Positions 22,358 to 38,039 of a stretch of DNA of 64,000 nt are shown here, in pieces (within the stretch, counting starts at the first letter, position 1; the number at the start of each line of letters is the position of its first letter). The notes under the pieces are model-generated. The model was not told the DNA's origin. It was given only the letters and a program-made list of their open reading frames with translations, and did not search any database. Position numbers and translations under genes: made by a program. This stretch comes from Podaxis mareebaensis (Eukaryota; Basidiomycota; Agaricomycetes; Agaricales; Agaricaceae), in assembly GCA_018524725.1 (NCBI GenBank), contig JAEUWP010000436.1:124001-188000 (forward strand). The letters run 5' to 3'.

Positions 22358-23039
22358 ATGGTCTCTCCTACAGAGGACGAAAAGGACGAGTTATTGCTAT
22401 CATGCAGATACGGCGATCTCGAAGATATTCAGCAATTCGTAAAACAATTCGGACAAGATGCAGTAGCTGAGGTTCGAGATGATAACGGTAACACCGTCCT
22501 ACACATGGCTGCTGGGAATGGACATGAAGGTGAGTCTAGCCTCCAAGAAGAATATTTGTGATGCACATCTCCAGCTCAAACTGATTTGTGCAAGATGCTC
22601 CGTAGACCTCCTTGACTATCTACTGCCCATCGTTCCCCCATCACTCCTCTCGGCGCAAAATAACTCAGGATCCACGCCCCTACATTGGGCTGCGCTCAAC
22701 TCGCATCTACCTATCACGCAAAAGCTAGTCCAACTCCCGAGCGGTCCTGGCGTTGATCTTATCGACATCAAGAATTCGGCAGGCAGATCGCCGCTCACAG
22801 AAGCGGAATTGGCTGGATGGAATGAAGGTGCAAAATGGCTTGTGGAGATGATGAAGTTGGACCCTGAACAAGGAGAACCTGTCGAGGGCGGTGCAGAAGA
22901 AGAATCAGTAGACAACGTGGCGAAGGACATCCAGGTCGAGATTGAGGATGCTGATGGGCGGGTTGCAAAGATGACAATCAGCGGAAACGCTGCTACTGAG
23001 GGTAGCTCTCGGTCGGCGGGCGAATCCGTTAACGATTAA
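22358..23039 (+). CDS. YAR1: Yar1-like ankyrin-repeat protein
   Basis: Predicted 201-residue protein in two exons, 22358-22529 and 22606-23039. Two to three ankyrin repeats are visible: GNTVLHMAAGNGHEDLLDYLL and GSTPLHWAALNSHLPITQKLV, then a weaker AGRSPLTEAELAGWNEGAKWLVE. An acidic tail with EVEIEDAD-like content follows. The length, the paired LHMAA and LHWA repeats and the acidic C-terminus match yeast Yar1, the chaperone that protects newly made ribosomal protein Rps3. That function is inferred; short ankyrin proteins are easily confused. Confidence 0.75.
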
Positions 23040-24718
23040 CGCTGTGGTTGTAGCTACCCCTGCCAAAACTATCGCAAGCCAGAGCGCTGTAGATGAACGG
23101 CTTCTGATAATCGCCACTTGATGGACTCGTCACTTGTCCCATATAGGACGTACATTGAGAAGACTGTCATTTTTCTTATACGTTGCAACAGCCGAAAGCC
23201 CTTTCGCGGAAATATAGACATGGCCTCCACCACCGTGGTCACGAGGCAGTTCCATCCTCCCAGGGGTATATGGGAAATGTATCTAATTTCGAGAAATACA
23301 CACAGTTTGCCACACCTGGGACCTCTACGCCATCACCTCGCCTTTATCCATCTCCTGGTGCATTTGGGAGCCATAAAACATAGATAGGTCTTCCACGGGA
23401 ATCGGTCTACGCCGGAAGCCGACCACATCTAATAATCTCAGCCTCATTCACCATGATTGGAAGGCGCGAGATACACTAAACCTAGCGTTTCACAGCCTTA
23501 CTTCCCTCGGGCCAGGAATTTTTCGACATCTCATTTGCTCACCTGACATATCTGGCCTGCTCATAGCGCTCTGCTATTTTGATGCTGTGTAGTTAGGATC
23601 CCAGAATACTTGGCGGAGGCGAGGTGAAGATTAGTTTATCGGGAGCTGGAATCATGCATGATCTGAGCCTGTTTACTCCACAAGCGCTTGCACGTTGGGA
23701 AACGCCGAGACGGTCAAGTGATGGAATTAGCACAAGTTAACAGGTAATGAGGCCGCATCCGAAGAGGATGACGGATCCTGCAGCCCATCCAGGACCACCT
23801 CTGGAAAAACCCTATTGTTTTGTCGAGGCTCTTACGCTCTGGAAGCGACTCCCAAGGACAGAAATTTTGCTCCATCGATGGCGGACCTTGTGGTTGAAGC
23901 AAGGAGTCCTTCAGAAGTTGCTTTTCGTTTGAGCTCATGCGCATGTTGAACCAGAACTACGAGGCCGATTGCATACTCTGAAACAGCTTTGCACAACGGT
24001 GATTTTGGAGTAACAAAGTTTCCGTACATTCAGCTCAACGGGTTGAAGAACAGCAGCGGAGTATAGGTCGAGAAGTTGCGAATGCGGTTGCATTAAACAA
24101 CCGGTCGGGCCCCAAAACCTAAGTGTTCGGAGGCTAGAGTGAAGCCCGGAGAAAGCATCCAGACAGGGAGATACAAGGAGGCTTCAAGACTGTCAGCTTT
24201 TGAGGGACAAAGTTGAAACTGAGATCCCTGAGGGGATAATATATGTAGCAAAGAGTCCGGATGTCCCCAGTTCTCCCCGTGCTATGAAAGACATGCGTCT
24301 TTTCATGTATATGGTATCTGCGAGCCGGCGTAGAGTGCGATTGGAAGCCAGAAGATCCGAATTACATGACAGAAGACCAAGACAGACGAAACAGAAAGGA
24401 AGGAATGATCTGGGTAGATTGTGTAGAACATCATCTGACGAGAGCTTGATCTACTAACCATGAATCTTATTTAGGAACAAAAATGGAGAGGAGTTTAATA
24501 ACCGGCGGAGCGGGGAGTGTGGTATTGAAGTCGGAACCAGGGTCCCAGATCGGGTTTGTGATACTTGATATGTGTTCAGCGGCCCCTTCGTGTGGTGGCG
24601 TTCAACAATTCGAAAACATTATGTTATCGAGGGGCATATGACATGGTTCTTGCAGTGTTTATGTGAGGTCCACAACGGCGGGCTTATATAGCTCGCCGGC
24701 GTCCGATCTCCAGAAAAC
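23040..24718. other. gene-poor stretch, nothing certain
   Basis: No spliced protein, tRNA or transposon recognised. Short open frames near 23183-23383 and 23714-23944 have no conserved features. TTATATAG at about 24674 may be the TATA box of the small gene that follows. Confidence 0.35.
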
Positions 24719-25018
24719 ATGGGTGTTCGCATCTGCGACTTCTGCGGACACCGGCATATGGATGTTCAGAATCAATTCCCAGAAGTATCATGTACGTAGC
24801 CATGCCTTGATGCTGGGAATCTTTCTACTTCAGGTGTAATAGATTTCTGGACCTCCCTGATTTCATGCTCCCGCCCTCGGCATGAAGCCCTCCAAGGCAT
24901 GCACGAACCACATCCTTGGACTGAAATTGCTATCATGCGGCACGGCTATCCTCAAATGTGCCACGGAGATAATCAACTGCACAATTACAGTAAAGTTCTC
25001 GTGTCCAACTTTCAATAG
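24719..25018 (+). CDS. possible small two-exon gene, unrecognised
   Basis: An ATG at 24719 lies about 45 bp after TTATATAG. Exon 24719-24791 and exon 24834-25018 join in phase through a 42 bp GT-AG intron to give about 85 residues, starting MGVRICDFCGHRHMDVQ. No family is recognised. The intron is shorter than most here and the product small, so it may be chance. Confidence 0.25.
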
Positions 25019-25912
25019 GTGGCGACTCTGTTGTTAACACGAGCCCTCCCCTAGGCCTCGAGGGATTATGGAAAGGCACAAGCTTTCGTCCTTCTGATGG
25101 AGCCATGGGCTAGATGTGATGCCTATTGCCGCTTCAATTATTTTTTAGTTGTCCATATTCATGGATTTCTTTATTGTGACCAAGAAATACGGCACTGGCT
25201 CAGCCATCGCCGTTCCGACCTACCACTAGCGGAAATGAACCATAGACTCTTACTTCACTACGGCAAGGCGGTTCAGACAAACCTTGAAATAAACGCGGGG
25301 TCTGCCTTGACCGCAGCCGTATCCATGAGTCACTGGAGGCAGTGAGCATTGGGGTTAGGTGGAGCCCACTCATGTTGCCGGTCCTGCATTGGTTGTTCAA
25401 ATACTGACTCGGTGTGTATGGTAATACATTGTCCCTCGTTTCCCAAAAGGACTGGGCTGTATTCTCCAAAATAAAGTATCACGGCAGGTATACCCCACGA
25501 GATCTGCATCTGACCAACATGCAAAGGCACTGTTTGCCGGGAACGTTCCCAATTTACGTTGGGAGAAGGGACATAATGGAACAAAGATTGACAGGTCAGG
25601 AGCAGCGGCAAAGAACGTGGAATATAAATCACCCTGTATGTCAGGGGAATGTACCTTAGAGCGTCCGAGTTACATGGACGAGAGGTAATTGGGGAGATGA
25701 GTTTCTGGAATACTCGCAAGAACATCTCTCCGCGTTTCGACGCTCCTTTTGGTGACGCTGCAGGTAAAGGCGTTCAACGGAACGTAAGCGCCATAGCCTT
25801 CGCAGCGCAAAGGATCTGGTGCAATACGAGAAGTCAGATCCAATAGGGTTTGCACACACCTAGGCCTACCGTTTATATATGCCCACGCAATCATTGTCCG
25901 AGCCCAATCCTG
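25019..25912. other. intergenic, no certain gene
   Basis: Several overlapping open frames on both strands (for example minus 25670-25969) show no family features. TTATATATG at about 25872 is a likely TATA box for the FAD oxidase gene. Confidence 0.35.
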
Positions 25913-28654
25913 ATGGGTTTTGCACTTCCTCTCGATATTATCATCACTCCTCTTCGCGATGAGCTCCATCAGGAGCTGGGCGCAGCCTGCAGAGGCCCCG
26001 TTTATCTCAGAGGCGACTCCAAGTGTGTCACCTATACTTGCCGACGCAGTGCACCATTGGCACCACTTACAATGTACTCCACAGCTTTCCGGACTATTCG
26101 ACCGTCTTCAATGGAAACGTAATTACCGTAGCCAAGGCCGTCGTCTGTCCACTCGACGCTGAGGATGTCAGCAAGTGCGTGTCCCGCTGCCGACGATCAC
26201 AAATGCCCAAATTGGACACTGCTAATATCGTATCGATCCAGGGTCGTGCTCTTCTGCAATAAACACACACTCTCGCTCTCTGTCAGGGCTGGCGGGTACG
26301 GCACTGGCGGCTGGGCTGTTGGTGGAGATATTATTCTCGATCTCAGTAAACTTGTCGAAGTCGATATTGAAACACCCCAGGAAGATGGGTCGTTCACGAG
26401 TCTGAAGGATGTTGCCGCTGCGAACAGTAAAGGCAAGACATCCGTCGGGAATTATGCTAGTGGTACTGGAAAGCGCCGCCGCGAGGAGGACGCTAACCTA
26501 AGACAATACGACGCCGCTTCGAAGTCTGTTGCGGCGTTTTTGCATGATCCTGAGCTTTCCCCGTCGTCAGACGCCGGCCCACCGCCTAATGTTAAGAGGC
26601 GCATGGATCCTTCACCGGCCGTCCCTACCCCATCAACCTCTGTAGCTTCTGGAGGTAAGGCGACATTTCTCTCAGCAGACTCTTCTAGCCCGTCTACGTC
26701 TACAGACGCAATGTCTTCGCCTTCAACTATACTCACATCGGCCTCATCATCTCCCGGACCTTTCATCCACGAAGTAGCTTCCCGGGATCCACCCGGGTCC
26801 AAGCCTTATTCTTCTTCAACGACCAGGTCTAACGCGGATCCCTTCGGATATTTGGACGCTCCCACTAATTTCCCGCCTGTCCCACCTCCGAGAACAGTGC
26901 AGTCGTTCTATAACCCGCATGCCCTACTCAACATATGGGGCAGTGCCAATCCAAACCCTCTCCTTACAGACTCGTCTGACGTTTTCGCTCAGATGAACAT
27001 GTTCTCTCATATCGACCCGCCGTACTCTCACGTTTACGTGACCTTTGGTGCTGGCATGCGCCAAAAAGAGATTGATACATACACGGCAAAGAATCCGATC
27101 GAACCCTCGGACGGTGGTCCCGGTATTCCATACCATGTACCCTTGTGAGTTCCCATAGTCCTTACTGTCGCACCAAGACGTTTAACCCAGGTCCAACTAC
27201 TAGTGCGGCGCACCCTGTCGGATCTTCTATTATGCTCCTTGGTGGATTCGGTTTTTTGAGCCGTCTGCACGGCCTCAGCGTGGATAACTTGGTCGAGGTT
27301 GAGATGGTCCTCGCTGACGGACGGATCGTCATCGTCAATGAAAATGATCATTCCGGTACTTCATCATTATCTGTGAGGTCAAGATCGCTGACCAGACTGC
27401 TAGATCTTTGGTGGGCACTGCGAGGTGCAGGTTCTGCCCTAGGAATAGCCACTCGTTACAAGGCTAAAGCTTTCCCTGTCCCTGTTGTATTCGCGGGTAA
27501 CTTGATCTAGTGCGTTCAGCTCTCTGTATATGCTCTAAAGTCTGAGCACTAACCACATTTTATTAGTCGATTCAATAAAGCCACGGCACCATCTCTCATC
27601 AAGCATTTCCGCGATTGTGTCAAGGGCGCTCCGCGGGAGCTCTATGCCAACGTACTCCTGACGGCCGGTCCAGCTGATAAAGACTCTTTGGTGGTGGTGC
27701 AGATGTGCTACATCGGACCCCGAGAAAAGGGACAAGAATATCTTGCGGCAATTTCGTCATGGGACGGAGAGAAATGTTTGTTGAATGAGGTCGATGAGAA
27801 GAGCTTCTTGCATCAGCAGGACAGCGTCGCTCAAGTGTTACGAGGCAAAGGTTTGCTCTCTGGTATCCATACCGGTCCGGTGGCTGATTAGCTCATTTCT
27901 ATGTAGCAGGGAGACAGTGGTTCATACGCTCTGCTCTGATTTCTTCGCTTCCTGATGATATTATCAACGATACAGTTATGCAATTCGCAGATACACCTCT
28001 TGGATGCAGTACGTGATTGACCGCCACCCCGTAGCAATTTAACGCTCATCACTGTCTAGCTTGGTTATTCGAGCTTGCCGGAGGTGCTATACCAGATTAT
28101 GAGGGCACGTGCATACCTAAATCACAGCGCGAGGCTGCATTCACAATTGCCGCACTTCATCAATGGGAAATGGACATGGATGACGACAGATGCGTCGAGT
28201 CTGCCGAGAAGGTTTGTGCCCCACCTTTCCTTCGGCGTAAACTGACTACTCGTTCGCGGGATTGCAGTGGATAGCCGGAACGCTCGACCCTGTGTGTGTC
28301 GGTGGTCCTTTACCTAGTGTACGTCATTCAATTCTTTGCGTTCACGTCATACCCTTCGTCCCAGGCTGACATTCCTTCCCCCATTTCTGTCTTTTCTCCC
28401 TTCCTTCGTTCCCGCCATGTTGACGGGGCTCTTCCTTCTTTCTACTTCCATCTTTGGACTAGCTCCTCGGACGCCATGAACCTCCTTCCCGCGTCAAAGC
28501 CTGTTTCGGAGAAAACTGGGACAGGTTATGTGAGATCAAGAAAGAGTATGATCCTAAGAATCTGCTTAGGAATACATTCTGGCCGTTGAATGAGGCTGGT
28601 GAGGATGTTGACCCACGTAGCCACGAGCCACCTTCTCCCCAGCACTTCGATTAG
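25913..28654 (+). CDS. FAD-linked oxidase (PCMH/BBE-type) with a large disordered insert
   Basis: Multi-exon flavoenzyme. Secure exons begin at about 26048. The first ends at 26174, the next runs 26242-27144, and another starts at 27204; further exons lead to the stop at 28652-28654. The FAD-binding half gives CPLDAEDVSK-VVLFC and RAGGYGTGGWAVGGDIILD. About 190 residues rich in Ser, Pro and Ala (26400-26860) are inserted before HVYVTFGAGMRQKEID. Then come AAHPVGSSIMLLGGFGFLSRLHGLSVDNLVEVEMVLADG, DLWWALRGAGSALG and a C-terminal KKEYDPKNLLRNTFWPLN segment typical of this family. The usual His for covalent FAD (RGGGH) is replaced by GGYG, so FAD is probably not held at that site. The 5' end is unresolved: the frame at 26048 does not join cleanly to the ATGs at 25913 or 25959. 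The substrate is unknown. Confidence 0.75.
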
Positions 28655-29397
28655 GTCAACTGGTTCTAGACAATGCTGGGTCTAACAAGGACATCTTTTC
28701 TACTATTGCTTGCGTCCAGCACGTGACTCAGTATCTTGAGTATTTCTTAATCGATTTGGTTTGCGCATATACACGATATGTCTTTACCTGCATCTATGTA
28801 CTGGAACCATCTTGGTCGTCTGTTCCAACCTGTTGACACCACGTTTGTCCTGTTTGAATGTATTTTGACCTCATTTTACACACACTACAACACACAGACA
28901 CCAATACAAGTGGTACAGAATCACAAGAAAAAGACGCGGGGAGATGGATGCTAAAATACACTATGATATGTTGAATCATTGAACGGGGGGGAAAGGGAGG
29001 CATCAAAACGTCCAGAAAAAATGGATGGGAGGGGAGTAATGACGGTGGGATATATTAAACAGGATATCATCGCAGAAGATCAACAATGGTATAGGAAGCA
29101 TTTCGGAAGCGACCAAGAAAACATCAAGCCAAGATGAACATAGAACAAGCACAAGATGTCAAGATAAGATGCCACTTGAACATTGAAAAGGGGTATGACG
29201 TTAACCAAAAAAAGCGCCGAGACCCTAACCCCACAACGAGATCACCTCAAGGTGGGGAAAAACAAAAAGGCGATCCAGAACAAGAAAAACCACCAAGAAC
29301 AATAAAACACGCCCTCGTCTTCCCCACAACCACACTCACCATCCGCACTTCTCCCCGCCACTCGATCCTCAGCATTCGACGCTCAATAACGCCCAAT
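28655..29397. other. convergent intergenic region
   Basis: Lies between the 3' ends of the FAD oxidase (+) and RhoGEF (-) genes. It probably holds both 3' UTRs. No other gene seen. Confidence 0.45.
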
Positions 29398-32300
29398 CTA
29401 ACCTTCAATACTCCCGTCAGGCTCCAAAAAGCTTGCAAGTGCCCACCCGACACTCCCATCCCAAGCTCTACAGAGCAACAAGCAATCCTCGCCCTCATCC
29501 ACAATCAACGGCAAATTAGGATGCAAACTCGGATGCCCGGCCTCTTGCAACACTTCATAAAACTCTCCCTCTTCCAACGTGAAGAACGGGAAGGAGAAAT
29601 ACGATAGCGGGGCGGACCCAGCCATGGGTGGTTTACATGGATGAATGACTCGACATGTGTATTTCGCGGGTTTGAATGCCCAAGAGTCGCGTGGAGATGG
29701 CGTGTGTGTGTATTCTCCCGTTTGGACCAGGGTTGAGGAAGAAGAATCGACATGGCTGTCGCGATTCGAGGCGAAGAAAGAAGTTATGGATTTGATTGAT
29801 CCAGAGCGTTTGCGTGAGGATGATTTGTCTTTGTCTTTCTCGCGTTTCTCGTCGCGAGATTTGGACGAGTACGTGCTATGTCCCGAGTGTCTCCTCCTTT
29901 CCTCGTCTTTGCCTACTGACTGCTGACGACTATAATTTGACTGTGGTGCATCTCGTTTCCTGGAAGCGTCCTTCACCTCCCTCGGACGTGCGGGACGATA
30001 CTCGTATTCGTCCCTCTCGTACTCCGCATAACCCTGCACCTGCAATTGGTCCGACGGCGGCTGATAAAACAACTCGCTATCCTCCTCATCTGCATATTCC
30101 GACCACTCACCCGCACCCCTTCTGGCCTGATCCTGCGCTTGTTTCTGCACCTGCGACTGGGACTGCCGCCTTGCCTGTGGTTGCGTCTGTGGATGATAAG
30201 GCAACGGCATACTCTTCGTTCTCGGCAACCCATGACCATGCTGAGATGGGTGCGGATGCGCATATCCATTGCCTCCATCACATCCCTTCTGTCCATGTGG
30301 CGTATACTCCCTCTCTCTGAACCTCTCCTGTTCCCGCATCATCATTGCCTCATACTCTCTCAAATCTTCCGGCGCAGGCTCAATCCCTCCCGTCGTCTTT
30401 CTCCTCTGTGGGTGTGGTGGCGTGGGACGGGTGGGGTGTACGTGTTGAAGCTGAGGTGAGAGCGGTTGAGGTCGACTAATGATCTGTGTGTGGCCTTGGC
30501 TGCTTCCAGACACAGTTGGCGGCGGTGGACTCTTCACAGTCCCTTTCGACCTCAAACTTTCATTACTGCCCTTCCTCCCAACACTCTTCCTCCCTCCACC
30601 TCCACCTCCACCTCCGCTAACACCACTTCCAGCAAATACACCAGTCCCACCAAGCCCCAGACCAACACTCGACATCAACGATGGACTTCCATAACTCGAC
30701 ACATCCGAACTTCCTCTCCCCCTCGTACCCGGTGAATCAGCCTTGCTCGCGTTATTACGTGGGGAGAGGGGTGGAGGTGGTGGAGCGATGAATGGGCCTG
30801 CAGCGACAAGGGTTACAGGTTCGAGTGCGCCGAGGATGGATTTGACGTTGGTGGCTTGTGCAACGGCTTTTTTCTTTTCGCGCTCTTTGTGGTCCTTGTC
30901 TTTGATTCTGTCTCCTCTATCTCCCCTGTCCCCGCGTTCTGTGGTGCGTCCGCTGCCGGAGATGGAACTGGCGAAGGAGGTGGCGAAGGAGTTGGGTGAG
31001 TTGGGTGGGTCGGAGAGCATGGAGTGAGTTGTGGAAGGCGGTGAGGAGGGTGAGCTGGGGCTGTAGAAGGGTGGTGGCGGCGGCGAACGAGTGTAGGTAT
31101 CGGGATCAGCAGAGTGGCGAAGGTGATGGTTGTGGTGGTAATCTGCAAAGCCTTGGAGATGGTGATATGTATAGTACTCTGCGTCCGCTTCTGGTTCTTC
31201 CCTCTCGCGTTCTAGCTCCCTATCTCTTTCTCGCTCCCTCTCACGCTCCCTCTCCCGATCGCGCGACTTTGACCTCAACTCACGATAGATTTTTCTATCT
31301 TGCACAACCGGAATCGACGCCAACACATCATTCACCTCACACCATCTCGCAAGCCACACGTTTACAGTCTCCTCGGCACCCACATTCAGCTCTTCTTCCA
31401 GCCTCAACATCTCCCACAGCCCCACCCATTTGTCTCTGACTTTACCCCAAAATTCCACTTGGATTGCTGACAACCGATAGATGAAGACTTTGAGACCTCG
31501 ATGGAGTAGGCGGATGTATGTCGGGAGTTCAGCTGCGAGCTGTCCCCGGAGGGCGAGATAGTTTGTGGATGCTGCAAGGAGTGCAGGTGGGGGTCTGTTC
31601 TTAGAGGAGACGTTCATGTTCATCAGGTGGTAGTGGTACGGTTCCTGTTCATTCATCGACGCGAGGAGTTTTAGAGGTTGTGTCATCGTCATCAACAAAT
31701 GGGCGAGTTCTTTGAGTACACGCTCATTGATGACGGCCTCGAGGTCGACACAGAGAGGCATGAGTTCACGCTCGACGACGTTGAGGAAGGCTTCGAAGGC
31801 TTCGGAGCCTTGGTCTGCGGATAGACCGATGACTTTGGCAAATCCGAGTGCCCAGGTACGTAGGCTGCCTACGACGTTGCTCGTCATGCGTGCCCATTCG
31901 ACAACGTTCTTGGCGAATTTTTGTGCAAATTCTTCGATTTCTTTGAGTTCCTTCTCGAGACGTTCGACAATGATGACTTCTTCTGGAGTCTTGTCGTCCT
32001 TAGAACCACCGCTGCTCTTGGTTGATGTACCGGGTACACGGAGGGATTTCATCTTTGTCAGATTGACGGAGGCGGAGACAGTTACGCTGACGGGCTTCTT
32101 TTTGGACATTAAAACGTCCCGAACGACTTCGGCTCTTCGACGGCCTTCGTTCACGTTCCGCGCGACTTCTTCCATCTGCTTCCGAGCATCGCGTAAGTTC
32201 TGTTTGTCTGGATGGCTGTCGGGCGTTTCATCAATGATGGCGGTGAGGAGGAGGGGGTATTTGAGAAGTCGCTGGACGGGTTTGATGAGGAGAGAGGAAA

Positions 32301-33199
32301 GGTCCCACGCATGTGATAGAGACGAGGCGATGGTCTGTGTTTGTGTGAGGTAGTTTTGAATTGCAGGTGTCTGGGGAAGTTGTTGGAGATGTGTGAGGGC
32401 GGTTGGATGCCGGGTGATGTATTGTTTGTAGGGTCGTTCGAGTTCAGGGATCTAAGCAAAATTTCCATGTGAAAACTGTAGCTGGGATTGGACGCCCAGA
32501 GAGATAGACATACGATGGAGAGAAAGAGGGCACCGACGTGGTCGTCGCCTTTGCCGCCCTCGAGGAGGTCGCCGAGAGCCTCTTCGAGTGCTTGGCAGAA
32601 TAAATCCGAGAATACGGCGATTTCGGAAATATTGCCAAAGATGACCTTGACATCCTCCTGTGTCATGGGTGGGCCTAATGATGTCGTGGATGAGTCGGAG
32701 GCGGTTGAGAGGGTGCGGGAGGACGAGCCGGATGAGTTGGGGGGTGTGATGGGGAGGTTTGGGAGGGGCACAGGGTGGCCTGCGGGGAGCGTCAATAAAA
32801 CTGGGAAATATCATAGTAAGAGGAAATGGGAGTACCGAGTGCAAGGGGGATATGGACCTCGCGGATAAGTGCAAGATCTGAGGCATAGGCCCGCTCGGAG
32901 GACAGCAGCTCGTGGAGTGCGTGCTGGCGCTTTGTGAGAGGCGGCGACGAGGCACCGCCTTTGGGCTCCTCTGGGTCCAGAACGGGCTCTGGCAGGGGTT
33001 TCTCGCGGCGAGAATCGATGACGGAGGAGATGGCGGCGTTGAGAGAAGAGAGGGTCATGTCGTTGTCGTTGTCGTTGCCGTTGTCGGGGATAGTGGGGGA
33101 TGGGGGAGTGCGTTGTTGGGGAGGGGTGAGTGGGGACGGGCGAGGCCTGAGAGGAGAGCGAGCAGGGATAGGAGGCACGCGGCCAGAGTGAGGCAGCAT
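29398..33199 (-). CDS. RhoGEF with DH, BAR and SH3-like domains (Tuba/DNMBP-like)
   Basis: Predicted 1,227-residue protein in three exons on the minus strand: 33199-32836, 32779-32514 and 32451-29398. The DH domain starts near residue 86 (KRQHALHELLSSERAYASDL) and contains the hallmark helix LLIKPVQRLLKYPLLL at 264-279. A BAR-like helical region follows, about residues 345-560 (LEKELKEIEEFAQKFAKN to KVRDKWVGLWEML). An Arg-Glu dipeptide tract lies around 605-630, then about 500 disordered residues, then a C-terminal SH3-like domain from about 1142 (CRVIHPCKPP, FTLEEGEFYEV, GWALASFLEP). DH activates Rho-type GTPases and BAR senses membrane curvature, so the protein probably links Cdc42 or Rho signalling to membrane shape and septation, as in fission yeast Gef3 or animal Tuba. 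The partner GTPase is not shown. Confidence 0.84.
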
Positions 33200-33333
33200 G
33201 GCAGCGATTAGATGTGCTGGTCTATCTCTTTCTCTATTTTAATATTCATAATCCATGTGTTTCCGTTTCTCCGCTTCCCCGCAACCACCGTTCACATGCT
33301 ACCCTGTCTTGGCTACACATCATTACTCTATAT

Positions 33334-37400
<4,067 letters not shown>

Positions 37401-38039
37401 GCCAGCTGGGTTGGTGGTTGTGGTGATGAAGCGGGAGTGAGATTGCTACGTTATGTTTTTCGGATTAGATGATGGGCCCTCGTGGCTTTGGATATTACTC
37501 CAGACGCGAATACGTCCCTGTTTGTTATTGTCTTCGCGACCAAACATACCAACCGTAAACGTTTGATCTTGACCCATTTGTAGCTTGCACTCGTCCTGTC
37601 ATCTGGACTTTAGTCCACTAGCGTTGGATAGAGCAATTTCTCTCGGCCTGGGAACATTACCCCCTTCGTTCTATCTGAAATTCTCTCTCGTGTTCACTCA
37701 GAGGATGTCAAGACTATTCGACTACTACTGTTATCTCCGAAAATCCATCGGGTTTCATTCAGCACCTGTGACATCAATCTGCACAGGACACAATTTGATC
37801 AATACAATCCTTGACACTGGTTGACACAGATTATTTGCATGCTACGTTGGACTTTCTCTACAGAACGATTAGAAGAGGCCGGTTCTTCCAGGCTCCCATT
37901 GAATGTCCGGGCCGAAGCCCTGCGCGCAGCAGTTGGCCTGTGTCCCTAAACGCGCGCTCGGACAAGCTTGTGTAACGGCAACAAGATGGGGAGACATCCA
38001 TCACCTTTGATGGTCGTCTCTCCTGGCTTTTGACTCAAC
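37401..38039. other. intergenic between divergent genes, no gene seen
   Basis: Promoter region shared by PMR1 (-) and the NACHT gene (+). Nothing else recognised. Confidence 0.4.

Noticed and set aside
25670..25969. 99-codon minus-strand frame near the FAD oxidase start
   Set aside because: No recognisable domain and it overlaps the likely TATA box and first exon of the + strand gene.
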